Source: Microvirga ossetica (GTDB lineage Bacteria; Pseudomonadota; Alphaproteobacteria; Rhizobiales; Beijerinckiaceae). Taken from it: a stretch of DNA of 64,000 nucleotides. The position numbers and the translations under genes were made by a program. The stretch lies in contig NZ_CP016617.1 of NCBI RefSeq assembly GCF_002741015.1, positions 1 to 64,000 of the forward strand, in the 5' to 3' direction. This document shows positions 1-10,508 of the stretch, one piece after another. Below the pieces are notes generated by a model. It saw only the letters and a list, made by a program, of their open reading frames with translations. It did not search any database and was not told the DNA's origin. Position 1 is the stretch's first letter. Each line of letters starts with the position of its first letter.

Positions 1-2
1 CC

Positions 3-161
3 GCTGCTTTTCAGGATGCGCCCTACGCGGTGGTGGTCACCAATTCGGTCTTCACCAAGTCGGCCCATCAGCTCGCGCACAAGAATGGCGTGCTCCTGAT
101 GCACCACACGGATCTGCCGCAGCTTGAACTGATCGTCACCAGCGGGGCTGGGTCCCGCTGA
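3..161 (+). CDS. C-terminus of an Mrr-like restriction endonuclease (partial)
   Basis: The reading frame is open from the left edge and stops at TGA 159-161, so only the last 52 residues are visible. The stretch VVVTNSVFTKSAHQLAHKNG followed by VLLMHHTDLPQLELI resembles the end of the Mrr-type nuclease fold, in which a strand carrying the T(N/S)S-x-FT motif is followed by an A-x-x-A helix and a short strand. Family members cut DNA, often modified DNA. The catalytic (D/E)-x-K region would lie outside the window. The family call rests on motif recall only. Confidence 0.55.
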   Translation, partial: AAFQDAPYAVVVTNSVFTKSAHQLAHKNGVLLMHHTDLPQLELIVTSGAGSR

Positions 162-174
162 TACAAGATTCCGT

Positions 175-648
175 TTAGTCGCCTGATACCTTGAGGAAAT
201 CGTCGATCGACAGTTGCGCCGGATTGGCGGGCTTCGCCTTGGGCTTCTTTGGGACTTCGTCAGAACCCACAGCTACAGGCTGCTTCCGCGGGATCGGCGT
301 GTCTTCCGACTGCATGCGCTTCATCCGAGCTTTCGCCTTGTCGCGGGCCTGGGCTTCCCCGGACTGCGGATCCTCGGTCAACCATTTTCCACGCTTGATC
401 ACCTCGTTCACGCGACCCTGGTTGATCCCAAGCTGAAAGGCGATCTCCTGCTGGGTCATGTCGGTGGTGCTATGAAGCTCGAGGATCTTGCGGGCGAGCT
501 CCGGCGTCATCTTGCGTCCGGACACTCTCCGAGCCGGAGCGATCGACCGCGTCTTCTTCTCCTCCTTACGCATCTTCTCCAGGATGGCCAAGGCCATGTT
601 CATGCCTTGGGCACGCAGGGCTTCTTCGAATTGCTTCAGCGTAGCCAA
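175..648 (-). CDS. Small helix-turn-helix protein, function unknown
   Basis: This is a 157-residue charged protein. Residues about 45-90 (RKMTPELARKILELHSTTDM, then TQQEIAFQLGINQGRVNEVI) form a clear helix-turn-helix of the kind seen in resolvase and sigma-region-4-like proteins. The N-terminus is helical, and the C-terminal third is rich in Lys, Pro and Ala and probably disordered, ending in SIDDFLKVSGD. DNA binding is inferred. It runs convergently against the nuclease fragment, and no partner gene is adjacent. Confidence 0.65.
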   Translation of the reverse strand: MATLKQFEEALRAQGMNMALAILEKMRKEEKKTRSIAPARRVSGRKMTPELARKILELHSTTDMTQQEIAFQLGINQGRVNEVIKRGKWLTEDPQSGEAQARDKAKARMKRMQSEDTPIPRKQPVAVGSDEVPKKPKAKPANPAQLSIDDFLKVSGD

Positions 649-806
649 AAGCGAGACTCCTGCACTCCTGCCCCGATGTACTCACACTGGTTCAGACTGA
701 CTTTTGAACGACGAAGAGGTGATGACAGGTTCCGCCAGCCCCGCACGGCTATTCGGACAGGCCAGCCGAATTAAGCCGACCTGAACCAGAATAGAGTCCA
801 TAATTC

Positions 807-1043
807 GTGTTTTTCAAGCTCGGCTATTCCAATTTGTTGTTGATTTGTTCCTTCAGTCGAGCATTTCGCCTCTCCTACAACCTTGTCGGTCGCAATGTAC
901 CACCGCTAGAAACAATTCCACGGGATCCAGCAACCGGCCGGCCTCTGGAGCACCGCTTACGGGTGAGAGGACACTGGAAGTCCCAAGCTTACGCACTCAC
1001 CCGTACAGCAACCGCTAGGTGGTATAAACCCCGATTTTTCTGA
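807..1043 (+). CDS. Doubtful short ORF, possible C-terminal gene remnant
   Basis: The 78-codon frame ends in a basic aromatic stretch (VRGHWKSQAYALTRTATARW, then YKPRFF). This recalls the tail of plasmid proteins that end in an RGHW-x-x-Q-x-Y segment. The first half looks non-coding and there is no convincing ribosome site, so it is more likely a remnant than an intact gene. Nothing else was recognised between 649 and 1171. Confidence 0.2.
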   Translation: MFFKLGYSNLLLICSFSRAFRLSYNLVGRNVPPLETIPRDPATGRPLEHRLRVRGHWKSQAYALTRTATARWYKPRFF

Positions 1044-1171
1044 GACCCCAGCCTATAGCCCTCAACTAGGGATATAGATCTCAATGGGGAGGATGCAGGT
1101 ATCCCACCGCGCCTGACGTTGAGGCTTTTCCCGCTCACTTTTTTGCGCCAGATATAGGTGCCAGATCGGCT

Positions 1172-2049
1172 TCACGGGGCCTCCAGCGCTGCTTCGATCA
1201 GGTGACGGACGTCGGCCCATGCCGGTGCACTTGGGGCAACTAAATCGAAATGCCCTGCGCCAGGGATGTCCACGAGACGGACGCTGCCAGCCTTGCCGTG
1301 TCGAGCGCGGGCATAATCCCGCGCCACATAAGGCGGCACGAGCCGATCGAGCACGCCGCTCACCATCACAACCGGGGTCTTTGGTGGTGGGAGGGTCGCC
1401 GGAGAAACCTCCGCAAGCCGATCCGGAGGCGCTAAACGCTCGAGAATCCCGTCGCCGCAGTGTAGCGAAATGAACCTGGCGAAGGTCTTGAGATCGCCCA
1501 CTCCGGCCAGACTGATCACCGCACGGGGCATGAACGGCGAGGGCACGTGCAACGGGCTTGCCGCCGGCAGTCCTCCCCGGGCTGCAGCCAAGAGCGCTAA
1601 ATGCCCGCCGGCCGAATGGCCAACCAGCACCGTGCGCGATAGGTCCAAATGATACTTCGGCGCATCATCACGCAGACGTTCGATCGCGGCGCTGACATCT
1701 TGGAAGGTGCCGGGATAGCCGCCCCCTCTTCATTGGCCCGGCGGTACCCGATACTCCAGACCGCAATCCCGCGCTCTGCCAGATCTGCTCCGAGACGACG
1801 CAGTTGTTCCCGGCCTGCTGTAACGGTGCTCCAGCAGCCGCCATGGATCAGGATCGCCACAGGATGGGGGCCGAATCCTACAGGCAGGAAGATGTCGATC
1901 CCTTGAGAGGGCCTGGCACCGTAGCGGACCTGCAGCTTAGGTTCCGGCCGTGCGAGGGCAATAAAGGCTGACAGTTCCACCGGATCAGCAGCCGAAGCCG
2001 CGCTGGCAGTGATCGATGCCAGCAGAGCAAGGATGGCGTAGCGTTTCAT
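1172..2049 (-). pseudogene. Secreted alpha/beta-hydrolase (carboxylesterase-like), frameshifted
   Basis: Translation from ATG 2049 begins with a typical signal peptide (MKRYAILALLASITASAASA) and continues with an oxyanion-hole motif HGGCW. The frame then breaks near 1720, inside a G-rich run. A one-base shift restores homology-like sequence (GYPGTFQDVSAAIERLRDDA) that joins the second frame, which carries the nucleophile elbow GHSAGG, the acid region GVLDRLVPP and the histidine region GAGHFD. The whole catalytic triad is therefore encoded, but in two frames. The family hydrolyses small esters. The neighbouring upstream gene (2088-2710) lies on the same strand and is probably co-transcribed. 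A sequencing error is possible. Confidence 0.75.
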
Positions 2050-2087
2050 CACGATCTCCTTTGTTCGGAGCAGCGCGACGGAGACCG

Positions 2088-2710
2088 TCAATAAGCGATA
2101 GCCGGCGCCTGATTCAGATAGCTGTCGTCGGTCGCTTGTCGCAGCATGAAATCAGCAACATCGGCCCGCGCGATGTGACTGCTCTTCGCGCGAATGCCAT
2201 CGACGGCAGTCCGGTATTGCCCAGACCATTGGTCAGTGGCAGCGGGCGCACGGCAATCCACTCCGGCGCATGGTCCTGAATTTCCTCCAGTGCCCGCCGG
2301 TGATCAGCCATAGTGTGACGGATAAGGCGTTTGGCAAGGAACAGGAGCGCTGCTCCCCGAAGATCCCGTGCCGTCTCGCCTAAGACCCCAAAAATCGATA
2401 GGATAACGAGCCGCCGCACCTGGTGCGCCTGCATTCCCTGCCCGATGTTGCGGGCACCTGTTGAATAGAGGGTGGTAGGTCCCATCGCATTATCGCCAAT
2501 AGTGCAAAACACCACATCCTGTCCCGCGAGTACGCGGGCCCCTGCCTCTGCGTCCAGGACATCGCAATGTTCAACGTGAAGCTGCGCATGGCGAATGCCG
2601 ACTGCAGCGGGATTCCGGATAGCTGCCGTGACCTGATGATGTTGTGCGAGAGCGCGCTCAAGAAGACAGCGGCCCACTCCTCGGCTCGCGCCGACGATCA
2701 GAACCTTCAT
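2088..2710 (-). pseudogene. Atypical SDR NAD(P)-binding protein, frameshifted near the C-terminus
   Basis: The N-terminus MKVLIVGASRGVGRCLLERA holds the Rossmann glycine motif GASRGVG of atypical short-chain dehydrogenases (NmrA/SDR_a5 type). The annotated frame ends at 2114 with an unlikely tail. A one-base shift near 2217, after GLGNTG, restores a family-like ending (RTAVDGIRAKSSHIARADVA, then DFMLRQATDDSYLNQAPAIAY) that stops at 2088. The hydrolase start lies about 40 bases downstream, which suggests a two-gene operon. Both genes of the pair carry one-base indels, so either the operon is decaying or this stretch of assembly is unreliable. Confidence 0.75.
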
Positions 2711-2819
2711 CGATCGCTTCCTTATTGGCTGGCTGAAGCGTGATCGTGTCTGAAGGATTGCCGCGCTCTGGTCTTATTGTCGGTGCCGCGGAGCATACGA
2801 CTACATTATGGATAATACT

Positions 2820-2848
2820 AAGGTGACCCCGACCGATCGGGTCACCTT
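2820..2848. promoter_or_regulatory. Perfect inverted repeat between divergently placed functions
   Basis: AAGGTGACCC and GGGTCACCTT form a perfect 10-base inverted repeat around a 9-base spacer. It lies 110 bases upstream of the SDR start and 130 bases downstream of the cyclase stop. It has no trailing T-run on either strand, so an operator for a dimeric repressor of the SDR/hydrolase pair is as likely as a terminator. Confidence 0.45.
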
Positions 2849-2977
2849 GCGCAGTCGCTCGCATCGTGCCTACGGGACTACCACACCGGTCGGCGTCGCG
2901 GCCCCGGGAGACTGCATCAGTGCGAGCTGAGGCAGGGCAAGGGCGAAGCTCCAACCTTACCCAAGTTTGTGACTCTT

Positions 2978-3997
2978 TCAGGGAAGCGGTCCGGCAACAA
3001 CGCGATTCCTGCCCGTCCTCTTGGCTTCATACAGTTTTGCATCTGCAGCCGAGACCAGCGCCCCTGCAGTGAACTCGGTCGCTGGATCAGCCGTAACCGC
3101 TCCAATGCTCACCGTCACCAGTCCATCAATTCCTCTGGGATGAGGGATCTCAGCCGAAGCCAGATTAGCTCCAAGCCTCTGAGCCACCTCCAACGCACCG
3201 GTTTGGTCAGTCGACGGCAGGATCAGAGCGAACTCTTCACCGCCATAACGGGCCGCTACATCGTCGGGCCTCCGGGCTGCCTGTGCAACGACGCAGGCGA
3301 ACTGGCGCAGGACGTCATCGCCCGCCTGATGCCCAGCCGTGTCATTGAGCGCTTTGAAGTAGTCGAGATCAAGAAGCAACAATGACAGCGGTTCCTGCGT
3401 CCGACGCACTCGCCGGCTCGCGCGCTCGAGGGCTTGGTCGAACGCGCGCCGATTGGCGATGCCCGTCAGCCCATCTGTTTGAGCGGCGCGCTCCAAAACT
3501 TGATTGTGCTGCCAAAGCTCGATCTCATCCATCGACACAGCCGCCAAGTCGATCAACGTCGAGACGTCAAACCCCGCTGCATCCTGCGGCTCGTGCTTAA
3601 GAATACAGAACGAGCCGACCGCTGCGCCTTCAGGCGTCAGCAACGGAACGCCCGCATAAAAGCGGAAGGGCAGGAACGGCGCTACCGGATGCCCATTGAG
3701 CTTGGGCTCTTTCTGCATGTCACCGAAGACCAGAGGCTCGCCGGAAGCAATCATTATCTGGCACACGGACCGCTCGCGCTCGATCGACGAGCCAATGCCA
3801 TTTCCCGTGATCGCCTTCATCCACTGATAGCGGTCATCCACGAAGCTGAGAAACGCGACATCGGCGCCATACACTCTCGAGGCGATGCGTGTGAGCCGGT
3901 CGAAGCGCTCATCCTGGGGCGTATCGAGGATCCCGCAGGACAGTAGAAAATCGAGCCGCGCTGCTTCGTTGGCTGGCGGTGGAGGCACAACAAACAC
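2978..3997 (-). CDS. GAF-GGDEF diguanylate cyclase
   Basis: The protein has 339 residues. Residues about 15-160 form a GAF sensor domain (RYQWMKAITG, RERSVCQIMI and FYAGVPLLTPEGAAVGSFCI are typical). Residues about 170-335 form a GGDEF domain with LTGIANRRAFD, LLLDLDYFKALND and the active-site loop YGGEEF. An inhibitory site RPDD sits five residues before GGEEF, so product inhibition by cyclic di-GMP is expected. The enzyme should make c-di-GMP from two GTP in response to an unknown cytosolic ligand. There is no transmembrane segment. Transcription is independent of the IHF gene 77 bases upstream, or loosely coupled to it. Confidence 0.9.
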   Translation of the reverse strand: MFVVPPPPANEAARLDFLLSCGILDTPQDERFDRLTRIASRVYGADVAFLSFVDDRYQWMKAITGNGIGSSIERERSVCQIMIASGEPLVFGDMQKEPKLNGHPVAPFLPFRFYAGVPLLTPEGAAVGSFCILKHEPQDAAGFDVSTLIDLAAVSMDEIELWQHNQVLERAAQTDGLTGIANRRAFDQALERASRRVRRTQEPLSLLLLDLDYFKALNDTAGHQAGDDVLRQFACVVAQAARRPDDVAARYGGEEFALILPSTDQTGALEVAQRLGANLASAEIPHPRGIDGLVTVSIGAVTADPATEFTAGALVSAADAKLYEAKRTGRNRVVAGPLP

Positions 3998-4073
3998 GTC
4001 AAAACTCCTGCTGCGGGCAAATTCTTCTGCGAACGGGTCACCTGTGTCAGAGGCGCGTGAAACCCCTCTGAGA

Positions 4074-4382
4074 TCAGACGCCCGCAGGCTTACCGTTCAC
4101 ATGGTCCTTCAGGTTATTCAACGAGGCGAAGGTCACGCTCCTCCGCGGCTCTATCGGCACCTCGGCCCCCGTCTTCGGGTTCGGGCCGATCCGTTCAGCT
4201 TTTTCTCGCACCACGAAGTTCCCGAACCCGGACAGTTTCACATTCTCCCCTCGCGCCAGCGTATCGCAGATCTCTGTCAGTACCTGCTCAGCAAGCGCGA
4301 TCGCCTCGTACTTAGGCAGGCTAACGGCATAAGCCACCGCTTGGGCGAGATCAGCCCGCGTTACGTTTTTGCTGGTCATCAA
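4074..4382 (-). CDS. IHF alpha/HU family DNA-bending protein
   Basis: A 102-residue protein with the full bacterial histone-like fold: the N-terminal helical dimer domain (VTRADLAQAVAYAVSLPKYE), the GFGNFVVREKAERIGPNPKT segment, the DNA-inserting arm and its NPKTG-x-x-(V/I)PI motif. It resembles IHF alpha more than HU because of the SKNVTRADLA start, but the tail SLNNLKDHVNGKPAGV is unusual. It bends DNA and may serve as an accessory copy for replication, recombination or transposition on this replicon. A weak purine-rich site precedes the start. Confidence 0.85.
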   Translation of the reverse strand: MMTSKNVTRADLAQAVAYAVSLPKYEAIALAEQVLTEICDTLARGENVKLSGFGNFVVREKAERIGPNPKTGAEVPIEPRRSVTFASLNNLKDHVNGKPAGV

Positions 4383-4424
4383 CCCCTCCTGCCGCCTTGA
4401 GGATGCCCGCTCGAGGGGCCCGGG

Positions 4425-4610
4425 TTAAGGGGGATATTTCTCCTCAAGCTTGAGTGCAAGCCTTTTGAGATGCTCGGGCATATCGACCGCGACAATGTCG
4501 TCGTACAAGCTCCTCAAGGAGTGCCCGAGAAAGTAGACGACCTGTTCCTGGGAGAAGTTCAACCGGTTGGGGATCTCACGCGACCAAGCCCGATTGTTAC
4601 TTTGCTGCAT
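4425..4610 (-). CDS. NepR-like anti-sigma factor
   Basis: A 61-residue protein whose core LGHSLRSLYDDIVAVDMPEH matches the NepR signature (LG-x-x-LR-x-LYD-x-(V/I), then a Pro before the second helix). In Alphaproteobacteria NepR sequesters the EcfG sigma factor until the response regulator PhyR binds NepR. Neither PhyR nor EcfG is encoded nearby, so this would be an orphan or extra copy that could modulate the chromosomal general stress response. The length is normal for the family. The assignment comes from motif reading only. Confidence 0.6.
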   Translation of the reverse strand: MQQSNNRAWSREIPNRLNFSQEQVVYFLGHSLRSLYDDIVAVDMPEHLKRLALKLEEKYPP

Positions 4611-4840
4611 GGCATGATTCTCATTGCTGTGCCCTGCACTGCCCCTGGCTTACACCTGTTGGAAGGCAACTCGCGCTGAGATGGTCGGTTTCAGCGCGGC
4701 GAGATCGCACCGTAGTTGGCGGTTTAACCTTTCGGGCTACTGCATTGACTTAAGCTACCACGGAGCGTCGGTTATGCTATGAACTCCGACTTTGGTGCGT
4801 AATTCGGATGTGGGCCGCGTTGACGCTCTGACGTCGGGGC

Positions 4841-5640
4841 TCAGGTGATGCGCTGGGACACCGGCATGCCAAGGCGGATCATGACGTTGAGGACCTTGCA
4901 GCCGGCCGTGGCTTCAGCCTTTTACATAGGCAGAATTCAGGCGTGGAGGCGGCGACCAATCACGGTCTTGTAGCCCATCATCGCCACCTCGCCCAAGGCC
5001 CGCCGGCCGTAGTTGAGGCCGTCTGCCAGCCGAGCCGACCCCGTTTCTGGATCATCCGGAGGTGCCGGTCTCGCTGGGTGGGCGCCGTCTCGGCAGTGTC
5101 GCTCAGCACTGCCGTTGACCGCGGTGGGATGATCACCGCGGCGGCACGGTCCCACTGAGCGATGACGCGGTACACGGGATCGCTATCGTACGCACCGTCG
5201 GCTGTGACTGAAGCGATAGGGCCTGAGATCTGATCCAGCAGCGGTCCGACCAGCGAGGCATCGCCGTCTTCCGAGGTCGTCAGCTCTGAGGCAAGGATTT
5301 CACCGGTATCTGGGTCAGCCGCAAGGTGTAACTTGCGCCAGGTCCGGCGCCCTTTGCCTCCATGCGTCTCACGCTGCCATTCGCTGACCCCGAACAACTT
5401 CAGGCCAGTGGCGTCGATCACCACGTTCACTGGACCAGTTGCTGTCCTCACCGCCTTGGCGACGGTCAGGTCGACGCTGCGGCGCGTAAAGGTGGTGTGA
5501 TCGGGGACCGGGAGATTAACGTCAAGCAGACACAGGATCGAGGCCAGCATGCCTTCGGTCTGGCGCCAGGGCCGGCCAAATGCCAGCCGCAGCATCAAGC
5601 CCGTTTCAACCGCAATTTCAGAATACTTCTGCAGCGGGCT
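4841..5640 (-). pseudogene. IS5-family transposase remnant
   Basis: The catalytic half is readable on the minus strand: the DDE motifs VIDATGLK, ADGAYDS and the C-terminal R-Y/GYK-T-x-IGRRL. The frame shifts near 5030. It continues through NYGRRALGEV to GYKTVIGRRLHA, and then reads through TGA and TAA into a plausible C-terminus (KAEATAGCKVLNVMIRLGMP) that stops at 4841. The N-terminal part is missing beyond about 5640. It carries a truncation, a frameshift and two stops, so it is inactive. Confidence 0.8.
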
Positions 5641-5687
5641 CCTGAAACTGGCTCATTATCGGGTCCTCACAGATCCTTATCCTCCCC

Positions 5688-6728
5688 TCATTGCCAGAAT
5701 GGCATCCTGACCTTCCGATCATTGGGGAACTTTGCGATCATCAGGGGCTCCGCAAACGTGAACAGCAGCCGTCTCCGAAAAGCCGGAGGCGTCTCGACAA
5801 TCTGGATGTCGCGCGCCAATGTCTCGTCTGGCCAGAAGTACGGCTTGTGTCCGCCCATGAAGGCTGCCTCCTGGGTCCACGGTGGCACTTCGAGACCCCA
5901 ACGCTGGGCCAAGTGCTCGCCGATTGCTCCGAGCCATGCATCGTCCCTCGGATCTCCAGTCGGAATGGGCACCGGATCGAGCATAGTCTGCCGGGCCGCC
6001 CGGTCCTTCTCCAGGTAGAAGGCCTGCTGGAACTCGCCCGAGGCAGGTCCGAAGCAATCGCAATCCTCCCGGGTCATCGCAGCGACGTCGGCCAGGGACT
6101 TTGGCTTCGACCTCAGCACCACTCCGCAGCCGAAGCGGTCAAGTGCATACTCGAACTGGGAAAGCCGTTTCTCAATCATGCGAGCGAGGTCACCATCGTC
6201 CTTCTCTTTTCTCTCAAGGTAAGGAGCGACGAGGCGCCTCAGGCACCTGGCGCTCTTGATGCCGGCCTGAGCCGCAATTCGGATGGCGGGTTCAAGGTCG
6301 TTGTAGCTGATGTCGTCCATCGGACGCAGCGAGGCAAGGAACGCCATCGGGACAAGCAGGCTGGCTGGCGCGGAGAGGATACGAAGCCCGGGGCGCTCCC
6401 AGGATGGGTATAGTCCCGTTGGGAACCCGGCCGGCCAGGATGGCCCGTGACCGAACGCGGCCGGCAGGACGTCCTCCACCCAGTCATTGGGGAGCCCGAC
6501 GCTTCGTCCCGCTCCCACTGTCGTTTGGCGGACGATCCCATGCCTTCCCTCGAGGGAAATGTCAGCCTCTATGCGATTGCCGTCGTCAACCCAGCTATAG
6601 TGCAGAACCAACGCACTCCGGCCATGGATCATGATCTCGCCGATAACCCGGTGACCTCGAAGCTCCTCCCCAGCGAGGTCCAGTGCCTTGCGTACGAGAG
6701 CGGGGTGAATGTGCGCGGAAGCCGTCAT
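5688..6728 (-). CDS. Nucleotidyltransferase-like (AbiEii/DUF6036-like) protein with C-terminal extension
   Basis: A protein of about 346 residues from ATG 6728; an alternative GTG start at 6782 would add 18 residues. The N-terminal segment VIGEIMIHGRSALVLHYSWV, followed by IEADISLEG, resembles the G-S...D-x-D region of minimal nucleotidyltransferases, but with GRS in place of GGS and an altered acidic pair, so activity is doubtful. The region around PIPTGDPRDDAWLGAIGEHL, WGLEVPPW and TPPAFRRRLLF resembles a domain I associate with HTH partners of DUF6036 toxin-antitoxin loci. Its presence in the same chain would make this a fusion. No separate partner gene lies next to it. Confidence 0.5.
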   Translation of the reverse strand: MTASAHIHPALVRKALDLAGEELRGHRVIGEIMIHGRSALVLHYSWVDDGNRIEADISLEGRHGIVRQTTVGAGRSVGLPNDWVEDVLPAAFGHGPSWPAGFPTGLYPSWERPGLRILSAPASLLVPMAFLASLRPMDDISYNDLEPAIRIAAQAGIKSARCLRRLVAPYLERKEKDDGDLARMIEKRLSQFEYALDRFGCGVVLRSKPKSLADVAAMTREDCDCFGPASGEFQQAFYLEKDRAARQTMLDPVPIPTGDPRDDAWLGAIGEHLAQRWGLEVPPWTQEAAFMGGHKPYFWPDETLARDIQIVETPPAFRRRLLFTFAEPLMIAKFPNDRKVRMPFWQ

Positions 6729-6810
6729 CGCCGAGATCCAGTGGTGACTTTCCCGAGAGGAAGGTAGAGCACCGCGCCCCACAAGCCATTTTCAGCGCTC
6801 CAGGCAACTT

Positions 6811-8011
<1,201 letters not shown>

Positions 8012-8061
8012 TAATGACTGGCGAGGATACTCACAAGTCTCAAGCGCAGTTGGGTGGGAAC

Positions 8062-9946
8062 ATGCCCGGACCCGATGTGATGCTGGGTGTTTGGGCCTCC
8101 TGGATGGACCAGATGTCCGCCTCGGTCCGGGCTCCGGGCGGTCAAAGCGCGGCGTGGTGGAAGATGACGGCCAACAATCCTGCGTCAAGCGTGGTCGCCG
8201 GAAGGAGTCGATCAGCTGCAGAGGAGCCTGTCACAGGATCCTACACTCAGCTCCATCGACCAGATGTGGAACGCCAATCCTCTGCGCGAGGTCGTGCCCG
8301 TCGACTGGGCCGAGATCGCCCGGGCGTTGCGCATCGTCTGGCTGCGCTCGCTGAACAAACCCAGCACAGCCTTGGCTGTTACAGATCTCAACCAGGACCT
8401 ATGGCGCTCCGCGCTCGACGTGTGGCAGGAGGCTGGGCAGCGATGGTTAGGCCTTGCGGACCCGTCCTCTGCGAAAGGACCGTCTTCTACCGCAACAGAC
8501 AAGCGGTTCGCCGCCCCTGAGTGGCACACGAACCCGGTCTATCGCACCCTCCAGCAGATCTATCTGCTCGCGTCGGACTGGCTCCTGCAGCAGGGTGATG
8601 TGGAGGGCATGGATGAGGCCGAGCAGCGGCGCATCACCTTCCACCTGCGGCAGTTTGTGGACGCAATGAGCCCCACGCTGATACTGTTGTCGAACCCCGC
8701 CCCTCTGCAAAAGGCCGTCGAGACAGGCGGAACTAGTGTTGCGGCCGGCGCCGCCAACCTGATTGCGGATCTCAACGCCGGGCGCCTCAGCATAGTCGAT
8801 ACGGAAGCCTTCGCTCCAGGGCGCAATCTCGCTCTCACACCCGGAAAGGTGGTCCACCGCAATCGCCTGATGGAGCTGATCCAGTACGCGCCGACAACCA
8901 AGAAGGTTCACAAAACGCCACTGCTGGTCGTGCCGCCCTGGATCAACAAGTACTACATTCTCGACATGCAGCCGAAGAGCTACCTGGTCGAGCAAGGGTT
9001 CACCGTGTTCGTAGTGTCCTGGAAGAACCCGGATGCGTCGATGGATAAGATTGGTATTGAGGATTACATGGACCTCGGACCCCTCGCGGCCAGCGATGTC
9101 ATTCGCGAGATCACCGGAAGCCCCACTGTCAACGTGATGGGGTATTGCATCGGCGGGACGCTGCTGACCATGACGTTGGCGGCTCTCGCAGCCAAGGGCG
9201 ATGAGCGGTTCAATGCCGCCAGCTTCATGGTCTCGCTGCAGGATTTCTCGCGGGTGGGCGACACGGCCGTCTTCATGGATGAGCCGGCGATCGACCTGAT
9301 CGAACAGCAGATGATGGAGCGCGGCTATCTCGATAGCCGCGAGATGTCCAACATGTTCAACCTGCTGCGCTCGAACGACCTGATCTGGGCCAACGTGGTC
9401 AACAACTACCTGATGGGCAACAAGCCGCCCGCGTTTGATCTCCTGTACTGGAACAGCGACGGCACCCGCATGACCCGGGCGGCCCATGGCTGGTATCTGC
9501 GCAACACATATGTTGAAAACAATCTGATCAAGCCGGGCACAATCACGCTCAAGGGCGAAGCGATTGATCTTGGCCGCATCCGCCAGGACACCTATGCCGT
9601 CGGGGCGGAGAAGGATCACATCGTGCCCTGGGACGCCGCCTGGCGCGTCACACAACTGTTTGGCGGTGACGTGCGGTACGTGCGTGCCTCCAGCGGTCAT
9701 ATTGCCGGAATCATCAATCCTCCCGGTGGCAAAGGCGCCTACTGGACCCGGGAGACTCGAGATTCGATGGTGAGCAGCCCTGAGCAGTGGCTGCAAAGTG
9801 CTAGCCGCCATGAGGGGAGCTGGTGGCCGGATTGGGTGGAATGGCTTTCCTCCCGCTCCGGTCGGAAAGGGGCGCCGCCCCAGATGGGCGGTTCGAAACA
9901 TCCGCCGCTGCAGGATGCGCCGGGCACTTATGTTATGGAAAAATAG
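8062..9946 (+). pseudogene. phaC: Poly(3-hydroxyalkanoate) synthase with an early frameshift
   Basis: From ATG 8062 the sequence MPGPDVMLGVWASWMDQMSA begins a PhaC N-terminus. A one-base insertion near 8200-8204 shifts the frame; the proper continuation GVDQLQRSLSQDPTLSSIDQ runs into the long frame, which can restart at ATG 8264 (560 residues). The catalytic set is intact: lipase-box-like GYCIGG (Cys codon at 9146), Asp in KDHIVPW and His in SSGHIAG. PhaC polymerises hydroxyacyl-CoA on PHA granules. The IS630 right end lies within 50 bases of the start, so the native promoter was displaced. A protein lacking about 75 N-terminal residues might still be made. Confidence 0.85.
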
Positions 9947-10095
9947 GTTGGCTGAGATCAACCGGAATGTCGATCGCGCAGCGTGACCCTGCGTGATTGA
10001 CCTCAACGATCCGCCCGTGGTCCAGGGATCCCGGATAATTGCCTATTAGGCTGGGATCAAACAGCTAGTCTGTTGATGCTGGAGCAAGATGTCAG

Positions 10096-10287
10096 ATGAA
10101 GATTACCATGGACATTGAGTGCACGCCTGAGGAGGTACGGACCTTTCTCGGGTTGCCGGACGTGAAGCCAATGCAAGAGCAGCTCATGCGAGAGTTGCAG
10201 GATCGCATGACTGCGAACATCAGGGCTATGGAGCCTGACGCCATGTTGAGAACTTGGCTGCCGGCTACCATGAAAGGGTTCGAGTAA
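10096..10287 (+). CDS. DUF6489 family small protein
   Basis: A 63-residue protein (MKITMDIECTPEEVRTFLGL, then a helix ending in MKGFE) of a small family I recall as DUF6489. It is often encoded beside PHA synthase or phasin genes in Alphaproteobacteria. Here it follows phaC by 150 bases and faces a phasin-type gene, so a granule-associated role is a reasonable guess from context. The biochemical function is unknown. It is a soluble, mostly helical protein. Confidence 0.75.
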   Translation: MKITMDIECTPEEVRTFLGLPDVKPMQEQLMRELQDRMTANIRAMEPDAMLRTWLPATMKGFE

Positions 10288-10446
10288 ATGCAGGAAATCT
10301 TTATGTCTCAAATGACCGGGACAAAACGAGAGTGAGTGACAGCGAGAGGCTCTTCTGCACGAGTCTTGGACGTCTAAACACGCTTTGGCAGAGGACGGAT
10401 TGCGGCCGCACGCATTGCTGATCGTGGTCAGCCCGGCTCGATGCAA

Positions 10447-10474
10447 ATGCCCCAGGCTTGAGAGCCCGGGGCAT
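10447..10474. terminator. Bidirectional terminator-like hairpin
   Basis: ATGCCCCAGGCT and AGCCCGGGGCAT pair with one mismatch around a TGAG loop. The hairpin lies between the convergent DUF6489 and hemerythrin-phasin genes, close to the end of the latter. No strong T-run follows. It probably terminates one or both transcripts. Confidence 0.5.
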
Positions 10475-10508
10475 GGTCTCATGGGGACAAAACGTCAGAG
10501 TGGGTCCA

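Noticed and set aside
8447..10006. 519-codon minus-strand frame opposite phaC
   Set aside because: It is rich in His, Arg and Gly and mirrors phaC codon structure; PhaC motifs on the plus strand are clear.
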